A DNA stretch of 64,000 bases from CAVORD01 sp963698535 (GTDB taxonomy: Bacteria > Bacteroidota > Bacteroidia > Bacteroidales > VadinHA17). The translations under genes were made by a program, and so were the position numbers. The notes beneath the pieces are model-generated. The model saw only the letters and a list, made by a program, of their open reading frames with translations. It ran no database searches and was not told the origin of the DNA. The stretch is taken from positions 1,798,001 through 1,862,000 of the forward strand of contig CAVORD010000001.1 of NCBI GenBank assembly GCA_963698535.1. Direction: 5' to 3'. Shown here piece by piece: positions 1 through 8,846 of the stretch (its first letter is position 1; the number at the start of each line of letters is the position of its first letter).

Positions 1-1
1 G

Positions 2-847
2 GAGATAATCGAAAAGGTAGCAATGGATATCCATGGAAAAGCAGAGGTCCAATTCGGAGATAATAAAATAAGTTTTAAAAGACCCTTCAGGAGAGTGAGG
101 ATGCTTGATGCAATAAAGGAGCAGACAGGACTGGACGTAGGAGCGATGAATGAAAAGGATCTGAGAGAAGCCTGCAATAAGCTTGAGATACCAACGGAAA
201 AAACGATGGGAAAAGGGAAGCTTATCGATGCCATTTTTGGCGAGAAATGTGAGCACCACTTTATACAACCTACATTTATTACCGACTATCCCGTTGAGAT
301 GTCGCCACTAACAAAAAAACACCGCAGTGTCGAAGGACTTACAGAGCGTTTTGAATTGTTCATTAATGGTAAGGAGTTTGCCAATGCATATTCCGAGCTG
401 AATGATCCTATCGATCAGCTGGAGAGGTTCCAGGATCAGCTTAAGCTTTCAGAGAAGGGCGACGATGAGGCGATGTTCATCGATATGGACTTTGTAAGAG
501 CACTGGAATATGGTATGCCTCCAACATCGGGGATGGGTATCGGCATCGACAGGCTCGCTATGCTCATGACCAACCAGCAGAGTATACAGGATGTTCTCTT
601 CTTCCCGCAGATGAAGCCGGAGACCAGGCCACAGGCGACCGGCGACGGGCCACAGGCATATATCGATCTGGGTGTGCCGGAAGAGTGGGTGGAGCCGCTG
701 AAGAAACTGGGTTACACCACCATCGAAAAGCTTAAGGAGGTAGACAAGCCGGGGAAGCTGGCCAACGACCTTAACGGCTACAAGAAGAAGAACAAGCTTG
801 ATCTGCCGGGACTGAGTCCGGAGGCAGTCGCTGCTTGGGTAAGCTAG
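2..847 (+). CDS. lysS: Lysine--tRNA ligase (LysS), C-terminal part, 5' end outside window
   Basis: Class II aminoacyl-tRNA synthetase that charges tRNA-Lys in the cytoplasm. The reading frame is open from the first bases of the window, so the gene starts upstream; about 280 residues are visible. They cover the C-terminal half of the catalytic domain: the LysRS-typical stretch around ITDYPVEMSPL, a region reading FELFINGKEFANAYSELND, and class II motif 3 (GMGIGIDRLAML). After the catalytic core come about 70 extra residues, rich in Lys and Gly-Leu turns and ending AVAAWVS. Bacteroidota LysRS commonly carries such a C-terminal extension. The stop is TAG at 845-847. Identification is firm from motif 3 and the flanking signatures. 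Motif 1 and the tRNA-binding OB fold are not in the window. Confidence 0.96.
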   Translation, partial: EIIEKVAMDIHGKAEVQFGDNKISFKRPFRRVRMLDAIKEQTGLDVGAMNEKDLREACNKLEIPTEKTMGKGKLIDAIFGEKCEHHFIQPTFITDYPVEMSPLTKKHRSVEGLTERFELFINGKEFANAYSELNDPIDQLERFQDQLKLSEKGDDEAMFIDMDFVRALEYGMPPTSGMGIGIDRLAMLMTNQQSIQDVLFFPQMKPETRPQATGDGPQAYIDLGVPEEWVEPLKKLGYTTIEKLKEVDKPGKLANDLNGYKKKNKLDLPGLSPEAVAAWVS

Positions 848-848
848 T

Positions 849-918
849 GATTCCCCCTTTGAACCGAAGCAAAGCTGAGCTCGACGACCGAAAGGGAGTC
901 AACGGGGCCAGGGGGATG
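849..918. repeat. Hyphenated palindrome after lysS
   Basis: The 263-base gap 848-1110 has no gene. Its first part is an imperfect palindrome: ATTCCCCCT (850-858) pairs with AGGGGGAT (910-917). Inside it CCCTTT (855-860) can alternatively pair with AAAGGG (891-896) across a CGAAGC/CGACGACCG-rich centre. GC content is well above the flanking AT-rich DNA. This looks like a dispersed intergenic palindromic repeat and may act as a terminator for lysS, but it lacks a clean T run. A second weak inverted pair is CCAACCG (955-961) with CGGTTGG (981-987). Confidence 0.4.
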
Positions 919-1110
919 TAAATTTGAATTGAAGATTATCAGATCAGGCCTCAACCAACCGATTCTCAACTCCTGCCCCCCGGTTGGCGGGTTTATCAGT
1001 TATTGCATTTTGGTACCAGGGAGATATATTTTAAGTATTTGTGGAATAAAATTGGTATAATATCTGTCTATATATATATGTGTATATATTAATAATTAAA
1101 ATAAGCAGTT

Positions 1111-1794
1111 ATGAAATCAATAAATAAAAAAATTAAACTTGTCATGATAGTGACAATTCTTACAACAATCCAATTAACAGGTTGCGTGAAAGCTCAGGAT
1201 AGTGTTGTGGAAAAACCATCAGCTGTATCAGATCAGAACTCAATTAACGAGAGCTACTTAATTGAGCAAATTAGCTCAATCCCTAAGGAAGAATTGAGCC
1301 AGGGAGAGATTGATGGATTACTCTTTATAAGAGAAGAAGAGAAGCTTGCCAGAGATGTATATTTAACTCTAAATAAGACATATCCATTAAGACCGTTTGA
1401 AAATATTTCAAAAAGCGAACAACAGCATATGGATGCCATAAAATATCTGCTTGACAGATATGATATTGAAGATCCCGCCAAAGATACCGAGATTGGAATT
1501 TTCAGAAACAAGGAACTTCAGGATCTATTCAACACATTAATTGAAACAGGAAAAGAGGGAAAAATTGAAGCTTTGAAAGTTGGAGCTCTGATTGAAGAAA
1601 AGGATATCTTCGATTTAGACTTTGAATTAAAGAACACAGTTGATAATAAGGATATAAGCTTTGTTTATGAAAACCTTGTAAGAGCCTCAATGAATCATAT
1701 CAGAGCTTTCACCAGAGTGCTAAGCCTAAATGGAGTTGATTATACACCTGAAATTCTGGAGCAAACCTACTATGAAGAAATAATTAAAAAATAA
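1111..1794 (+). CDS. DUF2202 ferritin-like lipoprotein
   Basis: A 227-residue predicted lipoprotein. The N-terminus has a basic start, a hydrophobic segment and the lipobox LTGC, putting the lipidated cysteine at residue 25. The mature part matches the DUF2202 family: the hallmark REEEKLARDVY at about residues 73-83, SEQQHMDAIKYLL at about 107-119, ALIEEKDIFDL near 155-165, and NHIRAF near 199-204. The repeated Glu/His pattern (EEEK, EQQHM, EE, NH) resembles the metal-ligand helices of ferritin-like four-helix bundles. The family is seen in archaea and bacteria, but I know of no settled biochemical role. It stands alone between lysS and a membrane protein, and a terminator follows directly, so it is probably monocistronic. 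Confidence 0.85.
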   Translation: MKSINKKIKLVMIVTILTTIQLTGCVKAQDSVVEKPSAVSDQNSINESYLIEQISSIPKEELSQGEIDGLLFIREEEKLARDVYLTLNKTYPLRPFENISKSEQQHMDAIKYLLDRYDIEDPAKDTEIGIFRNKELQDLFNTLIETGKEGKIEALKVGALIEEKDIFDLDFELKNTVDNKDISFVYENLVRASMNHIRAFTRVLSLNGVDYTPEILEQTYYEEIIKK

Positions 1795-1831
1795 AAGACC
1801 TGCCATAATCTTTTTGGAGTACCATATATCA

Positions 1832-1856
1832 GCCTCAATCACAGATTGGGGCTTTT
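1832..1856 (+). terminator. Rho-independent terminator after the DUF2202 gene
   Basis: GCCTCAATC (1832-1840), a 3-base loop, then GATTGGGGC (1844-1852) followed by TTTT. The 9-base stem has one G-T wobble. It lies 38 bases after the stop codon. Confidence 0.7.
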
Positions 1857-1946
1857 ACTCTCTATTAATATCAACTAACCTGGTTACTGCAAATTAGCTC
1901 CGAAGAATCAAGCCGATACATATTTTTCCTACCTTCATCATCTGAT

Positions 1947-2411
1947 ATGCAGATGATAGAAAAACAGAAGATCGAAAAACCATTTGGCCCCTCCGGCTCT
2001 ACAACAGGGATATTCCTGTTCGCAGTGGGTGTTGGTTACTCCTTCTATTCACTTATGGGTTTGCTCCTTGTTGTTTTTGGAGCTTTTATTGGTTTTAGTT
2101 CGGTAGTTACCATTCTCGATGTTGAAAATCGCAGGATCAAATTTTCAAATATGCTGTTCGGTCTTTTCCCAACAGGGAAATGGATAGAGATCTCTTCAGA
2201 TATGCTGCTGGGTATAGAACATTCACACCGCGGCTTCCGGACCTACAGCCGCAGCAACAGATCGCTCGATGTCCATGTCAACGATTTCAGGATATTTCTC
2301 TACTCTCCACAAAACAGGAGGCTGGGACCGGTAAGGAAATTCGAAACAGAAGAAGCTGCCCGAAACGGTATTAATGATCTTAGTCTGAAACTTGGACTGA
2401 AAGTAAAATAG
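1947..2411 (+). CDS. Small membrane protein of unknown function
   Basis: I do not recognise this 154-residue protein. Residues about 15-55 form one or two closely spaced hydrophobic segments (a Gly/Phe/Val-rich stretch, then LLLVVFGAFIGFSSVV). The remaining hundred residues are soluble and read like a small beta domain (ILDVENRRIKFSN, GKWIEISSDMLLGIEHS, FRIFLYS) ending in a short helix (EEAARNGINDLSLKLG). This order, two membrane helices followed by a beta-rich domain, resembles the small PH-like membrane proteins common in Bacteroidota. ATG at 1947 is used; a second ATG two codons later would serve equally well. There is no operon partner on either side. Confidence 0.65.
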   Translation: MQMIEKQKIEKPFGPSGSTTGIFLFAVGVGYSFYSLMGLLLVVFGAFIGFSSVVTILDVENRRIKFSNMLFGLFPTGKWIEISSDMLLGIEHSHRGFRTYSRSNRSLDVHVNDFRIFLYSPQNRRLGPVRKFETEEAARNGINDLSLKLGLKVK

Positions 2412-2461
2412 TTGTCCCTCCCCCTGCCTTTAACCGCCAACTTTCACAAAATAACTATATA

Positions 2462-2509
2462 GTTAATTACTGAGTTAATTACATAGTTAACTACATAATT
2501 AACTGTAGT
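2462..2509. repeat. 12-bp tandem repeat, four degenerate copies
   Basis: Four consecutive 12-base units at 2462-2473, 2474-2485, 2486-2497 and 2498-2509. The first unit is AGTTAATTACTG; later ones vary at one to four positions. The unit contains the near-palindrome AGTTAACT/AGTTAATT, so the block can also fold or bind a dimeric protein. It sits in the 271-base gap 2412-2682 upstream of the CotH gene; I see nothing else in that gap. Confidence 0.6.
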
Positions 2510-2682
2510 TATTTCATTTCCCAATTTTTTCTGGAAGCTTAATTGTCAAAATTCTCAATTGCGCTGTTAGCATTTCCCCGATTGCAGGTTCTTTCCAAAT
2601 TAGTTACTTTAGGCCTCATTATTTCCGGAATCAGGTGAGGTCTTCGGTTTATTACCTGTCGCGGAAAGTGTTTTGACATAGA

Positions 2683-4493
2683 ATGAAAATATTTCCGATA
2701 GTAACTCTATTACTTTTTACCCTTACCTGCAGCCTCTGCGGGCAGCCTGCGATCCCGCCTCCCGGGCCGGTGTTCGACGATACGGTTGTACCAAGAATAG
2801 ATATCACAATTCACCCCGATACCCTGACCTGGATATTTAACAATCCATACAGCGATATTGAGTTCAGGGCTCAGTTTCTGTTCGATAACGGATCGCTTAA
2901 CGAGGCTGTCAGTGAGGTGGGTTTCAGATTACGTGGGAACACTTCAAGGGTCTCAAGAAAAAATCATTCAAGGTATCCTTTAACACCTATACTCCCGGGA
3001 GGAAGTTTCACGGACTGGAAAAGCTCAATCTTAACGGAGAGCATAACGATCCATCCATAATGAGATCCAAGGTGATGTGGGATCTACTGCGCAAGTGGGG
3101 CAGTCCCTGCACCCAGGGCAAATCATGTAAGGCTCTACATCAACGGTAATTATTACGGTCTCTATTTAAATGTAGAGCATATCGATGAGCAATTTGCAGA
3201 ATCGCGATACGGTAACAACTCCGGAAACCTTTACAAGTGCCTCTGGCCTGCGGACCTTAGCTATCTTGGTCCCCAACCCGATCTGTATAAGCTGGCTTCA
3301 GGAAGCCGAAGGGTGTACGATCTTACTATCAATGAAGAGACCGATAACTACTTCGATCTGGCATCATTCATAGATGTGCTTAACAATAGCTCCGGAAGTG
3401 GACTGGCATGCAGATTAGGTGATCAATTTAACACCTATGATTATCTGAAGGTGATGGTTGCCGACATTTTTTGCGGTAACTGGGACGGTTACATATTCAA
3501 TAAGAACAACTTTTATCTCTATAAAAATAAGGCTACCGGTAAGTTTGAATATATACCGTACGATGTCGACAATACCTTTGGAATTGACTGGTTCAATATC
3601 GACTGGTCGACGCGAAACATATACAACTGGGCCCCCGGAGGAAGTGAAAAGCGTCCTCTCTACACACGGCTTATCAGTGACCCGGTATTGCGTGCTCAGT
3701 TTACCTATTACTGCAACACGATGGTAGGTGATCTGGATGTTGACTCACTGATCGACAAAATAGAGGAGAAGAAAATCCTTATCGCTCCCTTTGTCGCAAC
3801 CGATCCTTTCTACCCAAGAGATTACGGATTCACCTTAAGTGATTTCAACAGCTCATATTACGGTCCCTGGGGAGGGCATGTGAAATATGGTCTTTATCCC
3901 TTTCTTCAAGGGAGGAAGACATCGATGCTAAACCAGATGGAGGCAGGTCCTTCTCTTCCGATAATAAAATATATCAGCCACTCTGTATGAAAAGGATCAA
4001 AGAATAATAATCAGAGCTTTTGTTGAGGCGAAGGAGTTGCCTTTAAATGTCAGGCTTATCTATTCCCTGGACGGAGCTATCCATGACCGGCAAATGATAG
4101 CCTCTGCAACAGATGGTTTCTATGAGACGACTCTTTATCCGGTCTTCCCGCAAAACAAGATCAGTTACCGGATAGAGGCGACCGATGGCATCGGCCAGAT
4201 ACAGACCCTGCCATGTGATCCCGTAGCAATAAACTACGGAGACAATCCTAACTCCCGAGGGCCACTCTCTGTTTGTCTATCCTAATCCGGCAGGAGGAAC
4301 GCATCTGTTTATTAACAAGACCATCAATTATCGCATTATAAACAGCCTGGGCAAAGTGGTTGCAGAGGGGGACCAGGTTAGCAGCATCGAAATAGGGAGC
4401 CTTGCTCCGGGATACTATATCCTGGTAAGTGATTCGGGTGATACGGCACTGTTTCATAAAAATGTAATCTCTGCTATTTGCCGACCTGTTTAA
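2683..4493 (+). pseudogene. CotH kinase-family secreted protein with T9SS sorting domain, four frameshifts
   Basis: Start ATG 2683 gives a signal peptide (hydrophobic to about residue 20). CotH-family features follow: FRLRGNTSR, the stretch NYYGLYLNVEHIDEQF, and the acidic motif YDVDNTFGIDW. The C-terminus is a type IX secretion sorting domain (VYPNPAGG, then a final beta region to TAA 4491-4493). The protein is spread over all three frames. Frame 1 runs to the A-run at 2958-2963, where one A is missing. Frame 3 then runs to about 3101, where one base is extra, and frame 1 resumes to about 3985. One extra base there moves to frame 2, and an extra C at 4254-4256 moves to frame 3. With all four corrected the product is about 602 residues. 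CotH proteins are kinase-like and often secreted in this phylum; the substrate here is unknown. Either a decayed gene or a locus with several sequence errors. Confidence 0.85.
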
Positions 4494-4513
4494 TTCCGAT
4501 CGAATAGATAAGA

Positions 4514-5044
4514 TTATTTAAGGCTGCTTCTTATCTTCTTCTCAACAACCTCTCTTGCCGATTCTCCTTCCGTTGCAACAGAAGCCACCCAATGTATTAT
4601 ACGCCACATGCCATCCTCTTTTTTCAGAGCGGTCGAAAAACGCCATAGCATTGAGGAGGGTACACCACCTGTTACAATCTCAGCTTTTGACTCAAATACA
4701 GCTGCAGCCAGATCACCGGTCTTTGAAACCTGTATTGAGAGATTTTGCATCTCCCCGAATTTTGAAGATTCGTAGAGCTGAAAGTCGTATGCCATCTGAG
4801 CCTCCCAGTCACTTAACGACCTCATAACTTCTCCCGCATCTGATCCAAATGCCATAAGATCCTGAGAAGTGGAAAAGGTACTGAGGATTGTTTTTAGATC
4901 TTTTTCGTCGTATCCTTTGAGTATCTTTTTGATCTGTTTATGAACCTGCTCCTTCTCCCTTTCTATCTGATCCGGAGTAAGTTCAGTGGGAACACAGGCT
5001 CCCAGTACAAATAATAATAATATTGAAATAAGATGCCTCTTCAA
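4514..5044 (-). CDS. SnoaL/NTF2-like lipoprotein
   Basis: A 176-residue predicted lipoprotein: hydrophobic signal and lipobox VLGAC (Cys 16). The mature part has a helical segment (QIEREKEQVHKQIKKILKGY) leading into a strand-rich region (DLAAAVFESKAEIVT, MLWRFSTALKKEDGMWRIIHW) with the closing WRIIHWVAS pattern typical of SnoaL/DUF4440-type NTF2-like domains. The catalytic or ligand-binding role is unknown. The start codon is TTG at 5044: no in-frame ATG lies between the preceding stop and the signal peptide. A perfect TAnnTTTG box lies about 40 bases upstream. It converges on the CotH locus with no clear terminator between them. Confidence 0.7.
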   Translation of the reverse strand: MKRHLISILLLFVLGACVPTELTPDQIEREKEQVHKQIKKILKGYDEKDLKTILSTFSTSQDLMAFGSDAGEVMRSLSDWEAQMAYDFQLYESSKFGEMQNLSIQVSKTGDLAAAVFESKAEIVTGGVPSSMLWRFSTALKKEDGMWRIIHWVASVATEGESAREVVEKKIRSSLK

Positions 5045-5081
5045 GTTGATAAGGTTAAATAACGACGTCTGCTATAATTCA

Positions 5082-5089
5082 CAAATTTA
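5082..5089 (-). promoter_or_regulatory. Candidate -7 promoter box (TAAATTTG) for the SnoaL-like lipoprotein
   Basis: Read on the minus strand the bases are TAAATTTG, a perfect TAnnTTTG match to the Bacteroidota -7 consensus, 38 bases before the TTG start. I find no good TTTG -33 element at the expected spacing. Confidence 0.4.
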
Positions 5090-5241
5090 CTCCATAAAAG
5101 GTTTAATATCAATATTACCTTAAAATGTTTAAGGAGTGTTTATTTTTCTACTTTACAAATGGGGCCACAATGAATACCTATTGTGGCCTTTTGCGAAAAT
5201 CTCTGTTCAAATCATTATCTTTCCGAAGAAATATACAAATT

Positions 5242-5706
5242 ATGGGAAAGGTAATAATAAACAGTCATGCCGAGCTTGAGGCATACAATGGCATGGAGCT
5301 TGGTTATTCTGATTATCACACTGTTACACAGGAACAGATAAATAAGTTTGCAGAGGCAACGCTTGACTTTCAATGGATACACACCGATCCGGAAAGGGCG
5401 AAAACAGAGAGTCCTTTTGGGGCAACCATAGCACATGGATATCTTACTCTTTCGATCCTCCCATTTCTCTGGGACCAGATCATTGAGGTTAATAATCTGA
5501 AGATGCTGGTCAACTACGGCATTGAGAAACTCCGCTTCGGACAGGCAGTAGTGGTAAACAGCGAGGTCCGGTTAAAAGCCAGGCTCAACTCGGCAGTTAA
5601 CCTGCGCGGGATCACCAAAGCAGAGATCCATATAACACTTGAGATCAGGGATAGCAAGAAACCGGCTCTTGAAGGTGATGTTGTATTTCTCTATCATTTC
5701 CAGTAA
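5242..5706 (+). CDS. MaoC/NodN-like hot-dog fold (R)-hydratase
   Basis: A 154-residue single hot-dog domain of the MaoC dehydratase type. The signature is clear: TQEQINKFAEATLDFQWIH at about residues 28-46 (the helix leading to the catalytic Asp/His pair, here DFQWIHTDPERA), then PFGATIAHGYLTLS. Relatives hydrate trans-2-enoyl-CoA to (R)-3-hydroxyacyl-CoA; NodN-like members have less certain substrates. The frame is open upstream to 5125, but ATG 5242 is preferred because MGKVIINSHAELEAYNG matches the family N-terminus and the upstream residues are not conserved-looking. It lies 13 bases before upp in the same direction, so the two may be co-transcribed. Confidence 0.82.
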   Translation: MGKVIINSHAELEAYNGMELGYSDYHTVTQEQINKFAEATLDFQWIHTDPERAKTESPFGATIAHGYLTLSILPFLWDQIIEVNNLKMLVNYGIEKLRFGQAVVVNSEVRLKARLNSAVNLRGITKAEIHITLEIRDSKKPALEGDVVFLYHFQ

Positions 5707-5719
5707 AGCATAAAAAACT

Positions 5720-6340
5720 ATGTTAAAGATCTTCAATCACCCTCTCATCACACACAAACTGGCACAGATAAGAAGGAAAGAGACCTGCACAAAGGATTTC
5801 CGGGAGACTCTGGAAGAGATATCGGGATTAATGGCCTATGAGATAACCAGGGATGTTCCTTTGAAACCTGTTGACGTTGACACCCCTCTGGCCAGATGTT
5901 CAACCCATGAGCTGGCAACGGAAATAGTGATCATACCGGTTCTTCGTGCCGGACTCGGGATGGTTGACGGCATAACCAATCTTATTCCAACGGCCAAGGT
6001 GGGTCATATTGGTATGTATCGTGATCACGTTACCCTTGAGCCCATGACATACTATGCCAAGTTCCCACCCAGCCTGCCCGATGCGGTCGTTATGGTTCTT
6101 GACCCCATGCTTGCCACAGGCGGGTCGGCCACCGGTGCCATACAACTTATTAAAGACAAGGGTGCCAAAACCATTAAGCTGGTATGTATAGTGGGTGCTC
6201 CCGAGGGGGTAAAACGAATAGAGACCGACCACCCGGATGTTGATATTTATCTGGCCGTACTCGATGAAGGGCTTAACGAGAAGGGATATATAATGCCCGG
6301 ACTCGGCGACGCCGGCGACCGCCTTTTTGGTACCAAATAG
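5720..6340 (+). CDS. upp: Uracil phosphoribosyltransferase
   Basis: Salvage enzyme converting uracil and PRPP to UMP. The 206-residue length is normal for the family. Visible motifs are VLRAGLGMVDG (residues 74-84), MTYYAKFP near 109-116, the PRPP-binding loop DPMLATGGSATGA (128-140), and the uracil-binding C-terminal region ending GYIMPGLGDAGDRLFGTK. Start ATG 5720 gives the expected N-terminus. The gene follows the MaoC-like gene by 13 bases; no terminator is evident before the next lipoprotein gene 57 bases downstream. Confidence 0.96.
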   Translation: MLKIFNHPLITHKLAQIRRKETCTKDFRETLEEISGLMAYEITRDVPLKPVDVDTPLARCSTHELATEIVIIPVLRAGLGMVDGITNLIPTAKVGHIGMYRDHVTLEPMTYYAKFPPSLPDAVVMVLDPMLATGGSATGAIQLIKDKGAKTIKLVCIVGAPEGVKRIETDHPDVDIYLAVLDEGLNEKGYIMPGLGDAGDRLFGTK

Positions 6341-6397
6341 AGAGATCCTGCCCGGTGGCACACATTTTGTAATCTTTTGAAAAAATATGATAACACC

Positions 6398-7405
6398 ATG
6401 AAAAAACTTCTACCCTTATTATTCATTTCGGTTATTCTGGGAGCATGCTCAGCATCAAGGATGAACTTCAACGTTCTGGCTCCGGCGCCGCTGTATATTC
6501 CCAATGAGATACAGTCGATAGCCCTCATCGACAGGTCACTGCCTGAGAACAGCGACCTTAACAGGCTTGAGGGTATACTTACCGGTGAAGGGATGCGACA
6601 GGATAAGGTGTCGACCCAGTATGTACTGGACGGACTGAAAGAGAGTCTCTCCAGTTCTACCAGGTATAAGGTAATAAGAACCAATGAGATGATGAAGGGG
6701 TCGGGCTCCGGCTCTCAATTCCCGGCACCTCTCGACTGGAACAGTGTTGATGCGCTTGCCGCAAAATATGGTGTTGATGTTATTGTAAGTCTTGAGACCT
6801 ACGATTCTGATTTTATTGTTACAGGCGCCAAGCTACCTTCCAAAACTTCACCCGGAGCAGCCGCAGGAGGTGTTGCAAATGTTGAGTGCGGTTTCAGGAT
6901 GTACTGGCCTGCAGAAAGGTCACTTCAGGATGAGTACCGGTTCTCACATTCGATGAAATGGGAGTCGGGAGGACCTGCAATACTGGCAGCCATAAACACG
7001 GTAAAGGTTAAGAACGAAGCTATCAATAATGCAAGCCATGCCGCAGGAATGTCATATGGCCGGCGCATAACCCCCACATGGTTCAGGGTAGGAAGAGAAT
7101 ACTTCAAGAAGTCGAAAGGAGACTATAACTTTGAGGAGGGCGCAAGAATGATGGAGCTTAACGACTGGGACAAGGCTATCGCCGCTCTAACAAAAGCAAC
7201 AGAAACAGGTCACATGAAGACCAGGGGACGCGCCGCCCACAACCTGGCCGTAGTATATGAAATACTTGGCGACCTGCCAACAGCAAAGGAGTGGACAACC
7301 GTAGCATGGGGACGTTACAAGGAGAAGAAATCGCGTGAGTATGGATATATACTCACCAACAGAATAATTGAACAGGAGAGGTTGGATAGTCAGCTAAAAA
7401 AATAA
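6398..7405 (+). CDS. DUF6340-type lipoprotein
   Basis: A predicted lipoprotein of 335 residues. An upstream in-frame ATG exists at 6377, but ATG 6398 is chosen because it opens a clean lipoprotein signal (MKKLLPLLFISVILGAC, Cys 17). The mature protein begins with the beta-rich pattern of DUF6340 proteins (APAPLYIPNEIQSIALIDRS, then VDVIVSLETYDSD). It ends in helical TPR-like segments (MMELNDWDKAIAALTKATE, then HNLAVVYEILGDLPTAKEW). The family is frequent in Bacteroidota; I know of no experimentally defined function. An envelope location is inferred from the lipobox. Confidence 0.75.
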   Translation: MKKLLPLLFISVILGACSASRMNFNVLAPAPLYIPNEIQSIALIDRSLPENSDLNRLEGILTGEGMRQDKVSTQYVLDGLKESLSSSTRYKVIRTNEMMKGSGSGSQFPAPLDWNSVDALAAKYGVDVIVSLETYDSDFIVTGAKLPSKTSPGAAAGGVANVECGFRMYWPAERSLQDEYRFSHSMKWESGGPAILAAINTVKVKNEAINNASHAAGMSYGRRITPTWFRVGREYFKKSKGDYNFEEGARMMELNDWDKAIAALTKATETGHMKTRGRAAHNLAVVYEILGDLPTAKEWTTVAWGRYKEKKSREYGYILTNRIIEQERLDSQLKK

Positions 7406-7432
7406 CAGGAACAAAATAAAACTTTAATCAAC

Positions 7433-7458
7433 TGCCCCTCCATTGATTTGGCGGGGCA
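7433..7458 (+). terminator. Candidate terminator after the DUF6340 gene
   Basis: TGCCCC (7433-7438) pairs with GGGGCA (7453-7458); inside, CCA pairs with TGG. The following T tract (TTTATGATTTTT) is interrupted, so termination may be partial. Confidence 0.5.
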
Positions 7459-7564
7459 TTTATGATTTTTAACAAGTGCTATTTCTTAACATGGCATAAC
7501 ACAAATTATCTCGTCTTATTTTTTTTATCTTTCCATCCCAAATCATGAAATTAAAAAGTGTACC

Positions 7565-8692
7565 ATGACCCACATTGGAACCAACCAGAATAAGATAAAC
7601 TACATCAAATCCCTCATCGGCAATACTCCCCTATTGAAGATCAACTATACTTATAAGGGAAGAAAAAGAGTAATATATGCCAAGGCCGAGAACCACAACA
7701 TGACCGGCAGTATCAAGGACCGGATAGCCTTGCATATTATTAACAACTCTTATAAAAAGGGACTACTGAAGGAAGGCAATCCTATTTTTGAGGCCACCAG
7801 TGGCAACACCGGGATAGCATTTTCTGCCGTTGGGAGGGCTCTTGGCCATCCGGTAACCATTTTCATGCCCGACTGGATGAGCTCAGAGCGCATAAATCTT
7901 ATAAAAAGTCTTGGTGCAACTATAAACCTGATTTCGAAGGAGCAGGGTGGCTTCATTGGCAGTATTGCAATGGCAGAAGAGTTGGCCGGGAAAACCCCGG
8001 GCGGGTTCCTGCCTAAGCAGTTTTCAAATGAACTTAATGTTGACGCTCATTACGCAACTACCGGACCTGAAATATACTGGCAGATGAAGATTCGTGGCCT
8101 TATTCCCGATGCTTTTGTTGCCGGAGTAGGTACAGGAGGTACAGTAATGGGAGTGGGTAAATATCTGAGGGAGATGAACCCTTCAGTAAAACTTTATCCC
8201 CTTGAACCTTCAAACTCCCCTACCATGTCTACCGGCCACAAAGTAGGAAAGCACAGGATACAGGGTATCTCCGATGAGTTTATCCCACCCATTGTTAACC
8301 TTAAGACGCTGGATGAAGTAATAGCTGTTGACGATGGTGATTCAATCATTCTGGCACAAATGCTCGCCTCAAAACTAGGACTTGGTGTAGGTGTCTCTTC
8401 AGGGGCTAACTTCCTGGGAGCTGTTTTGATACAAAATATGCTTGGCGATGACGCCAATGTGGTAACTATCTTTTCCGACGATAATAAGAAGTACCTCTCT
8501 ACCGACCTGATGAGGGAGGAACCGGTAAAAAAAGGGTTTCTTTCTCCTGACATCGAGCTTACCGATTTTACTGCCATTAAAAGGGTATGCTACACTTGTT
8601 GTGATCCGGAAACCTGCATCGAGAAGGACTTTATTAATGGTGACGGTTTCACCCTTCCCAAATGTAAGGCCCGCAGCTGCAATTGTTCATAG
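7565..8692 (+). CDS. Cysteine synthase-family PLP enzyme with cysteine-rich C-terminal tail
   Basis: A fold-type II PLP enzyme of 375 residues. Motifs: PLP lysine in TGSIKDR (Lys 51), substrate loop EATSGNTG (SGNTG at 79-83), and the phosphate-binding glycine loop GVGTGGT (187-193). These place it in the O-acetylserine sulfhydrylase/cystathionine beta-synthase group, which makes cysteine or related thiols by beta-replacement. It differs from plain CysK by a C-terminal tail after about residue 335. The tail holds seven cysteines (342, 345, 346, 351, 367, 372, 374) in a CxxCC-x4-C then C-x4-CxC arrangement, suitable for binding a metal or an Fe-S cluster or for sulfur relay. It is single, with 159 bases before it and no sulfur-pathway partner, so the exact substrate is open. 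Confidence 0.85.
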   Translation: MTHIGTNQNKINYIKSLIGNTPLLKINYTYKGRKRVIYAKAENHNMTGSIKDRIALHIINNSYKKGLLKEGNPIFEATSGNTGIAFSAVGRALGHPVTIFMPDWMSSERINLIKSLGATINLISKEQGGFIGSIAMAEELAGKTPGGFLPKQFSNELNVDAHYATTGPEIYWQMKIRGLIPDAFVAGVGTGGTVMGVGKYLREMNPSVKLYPLEPSNSPTMSTGHKVGKHRIQGISDEFIPPIVNLKTLDEVIAVDDGDSIILAQMLASKLGLGVGVSSGANFLGAVLIQNMLGDDANVVTIFSDDNKKYLSTDLMREEPVKKGFLSPDIELTDFTAIKRVCYTCCDPETCIEKDFINGDGFTLPKCKARSCNCS

Positions 8693-8846
8693 AACAAGTT
8701 CCTTAGGGGGCCTTCAGAAGAGGCTCACTAAATTGTTGCAAATGATGCCAACAAACATCTATTATTGAGCATTATTCGGTTTCAGTGCCATTTAATATTG
8801 ATTAATATTGTATCAGCAAACCGATTCCCTATTTAAACCTTGCCCA

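Noticed and set aside
2462..2509. Possible start of a CRISPR array
   Set aside because: The units are 12 bases and directly adjacent with no spacers; no cas genes are near.
3985..3990. TGA in the CotH locus as a selenocysteine codon
   Set aside because: The following residues only make sense in a different frame, so it is an indel, and no SECIS-like element or sel genes are present.
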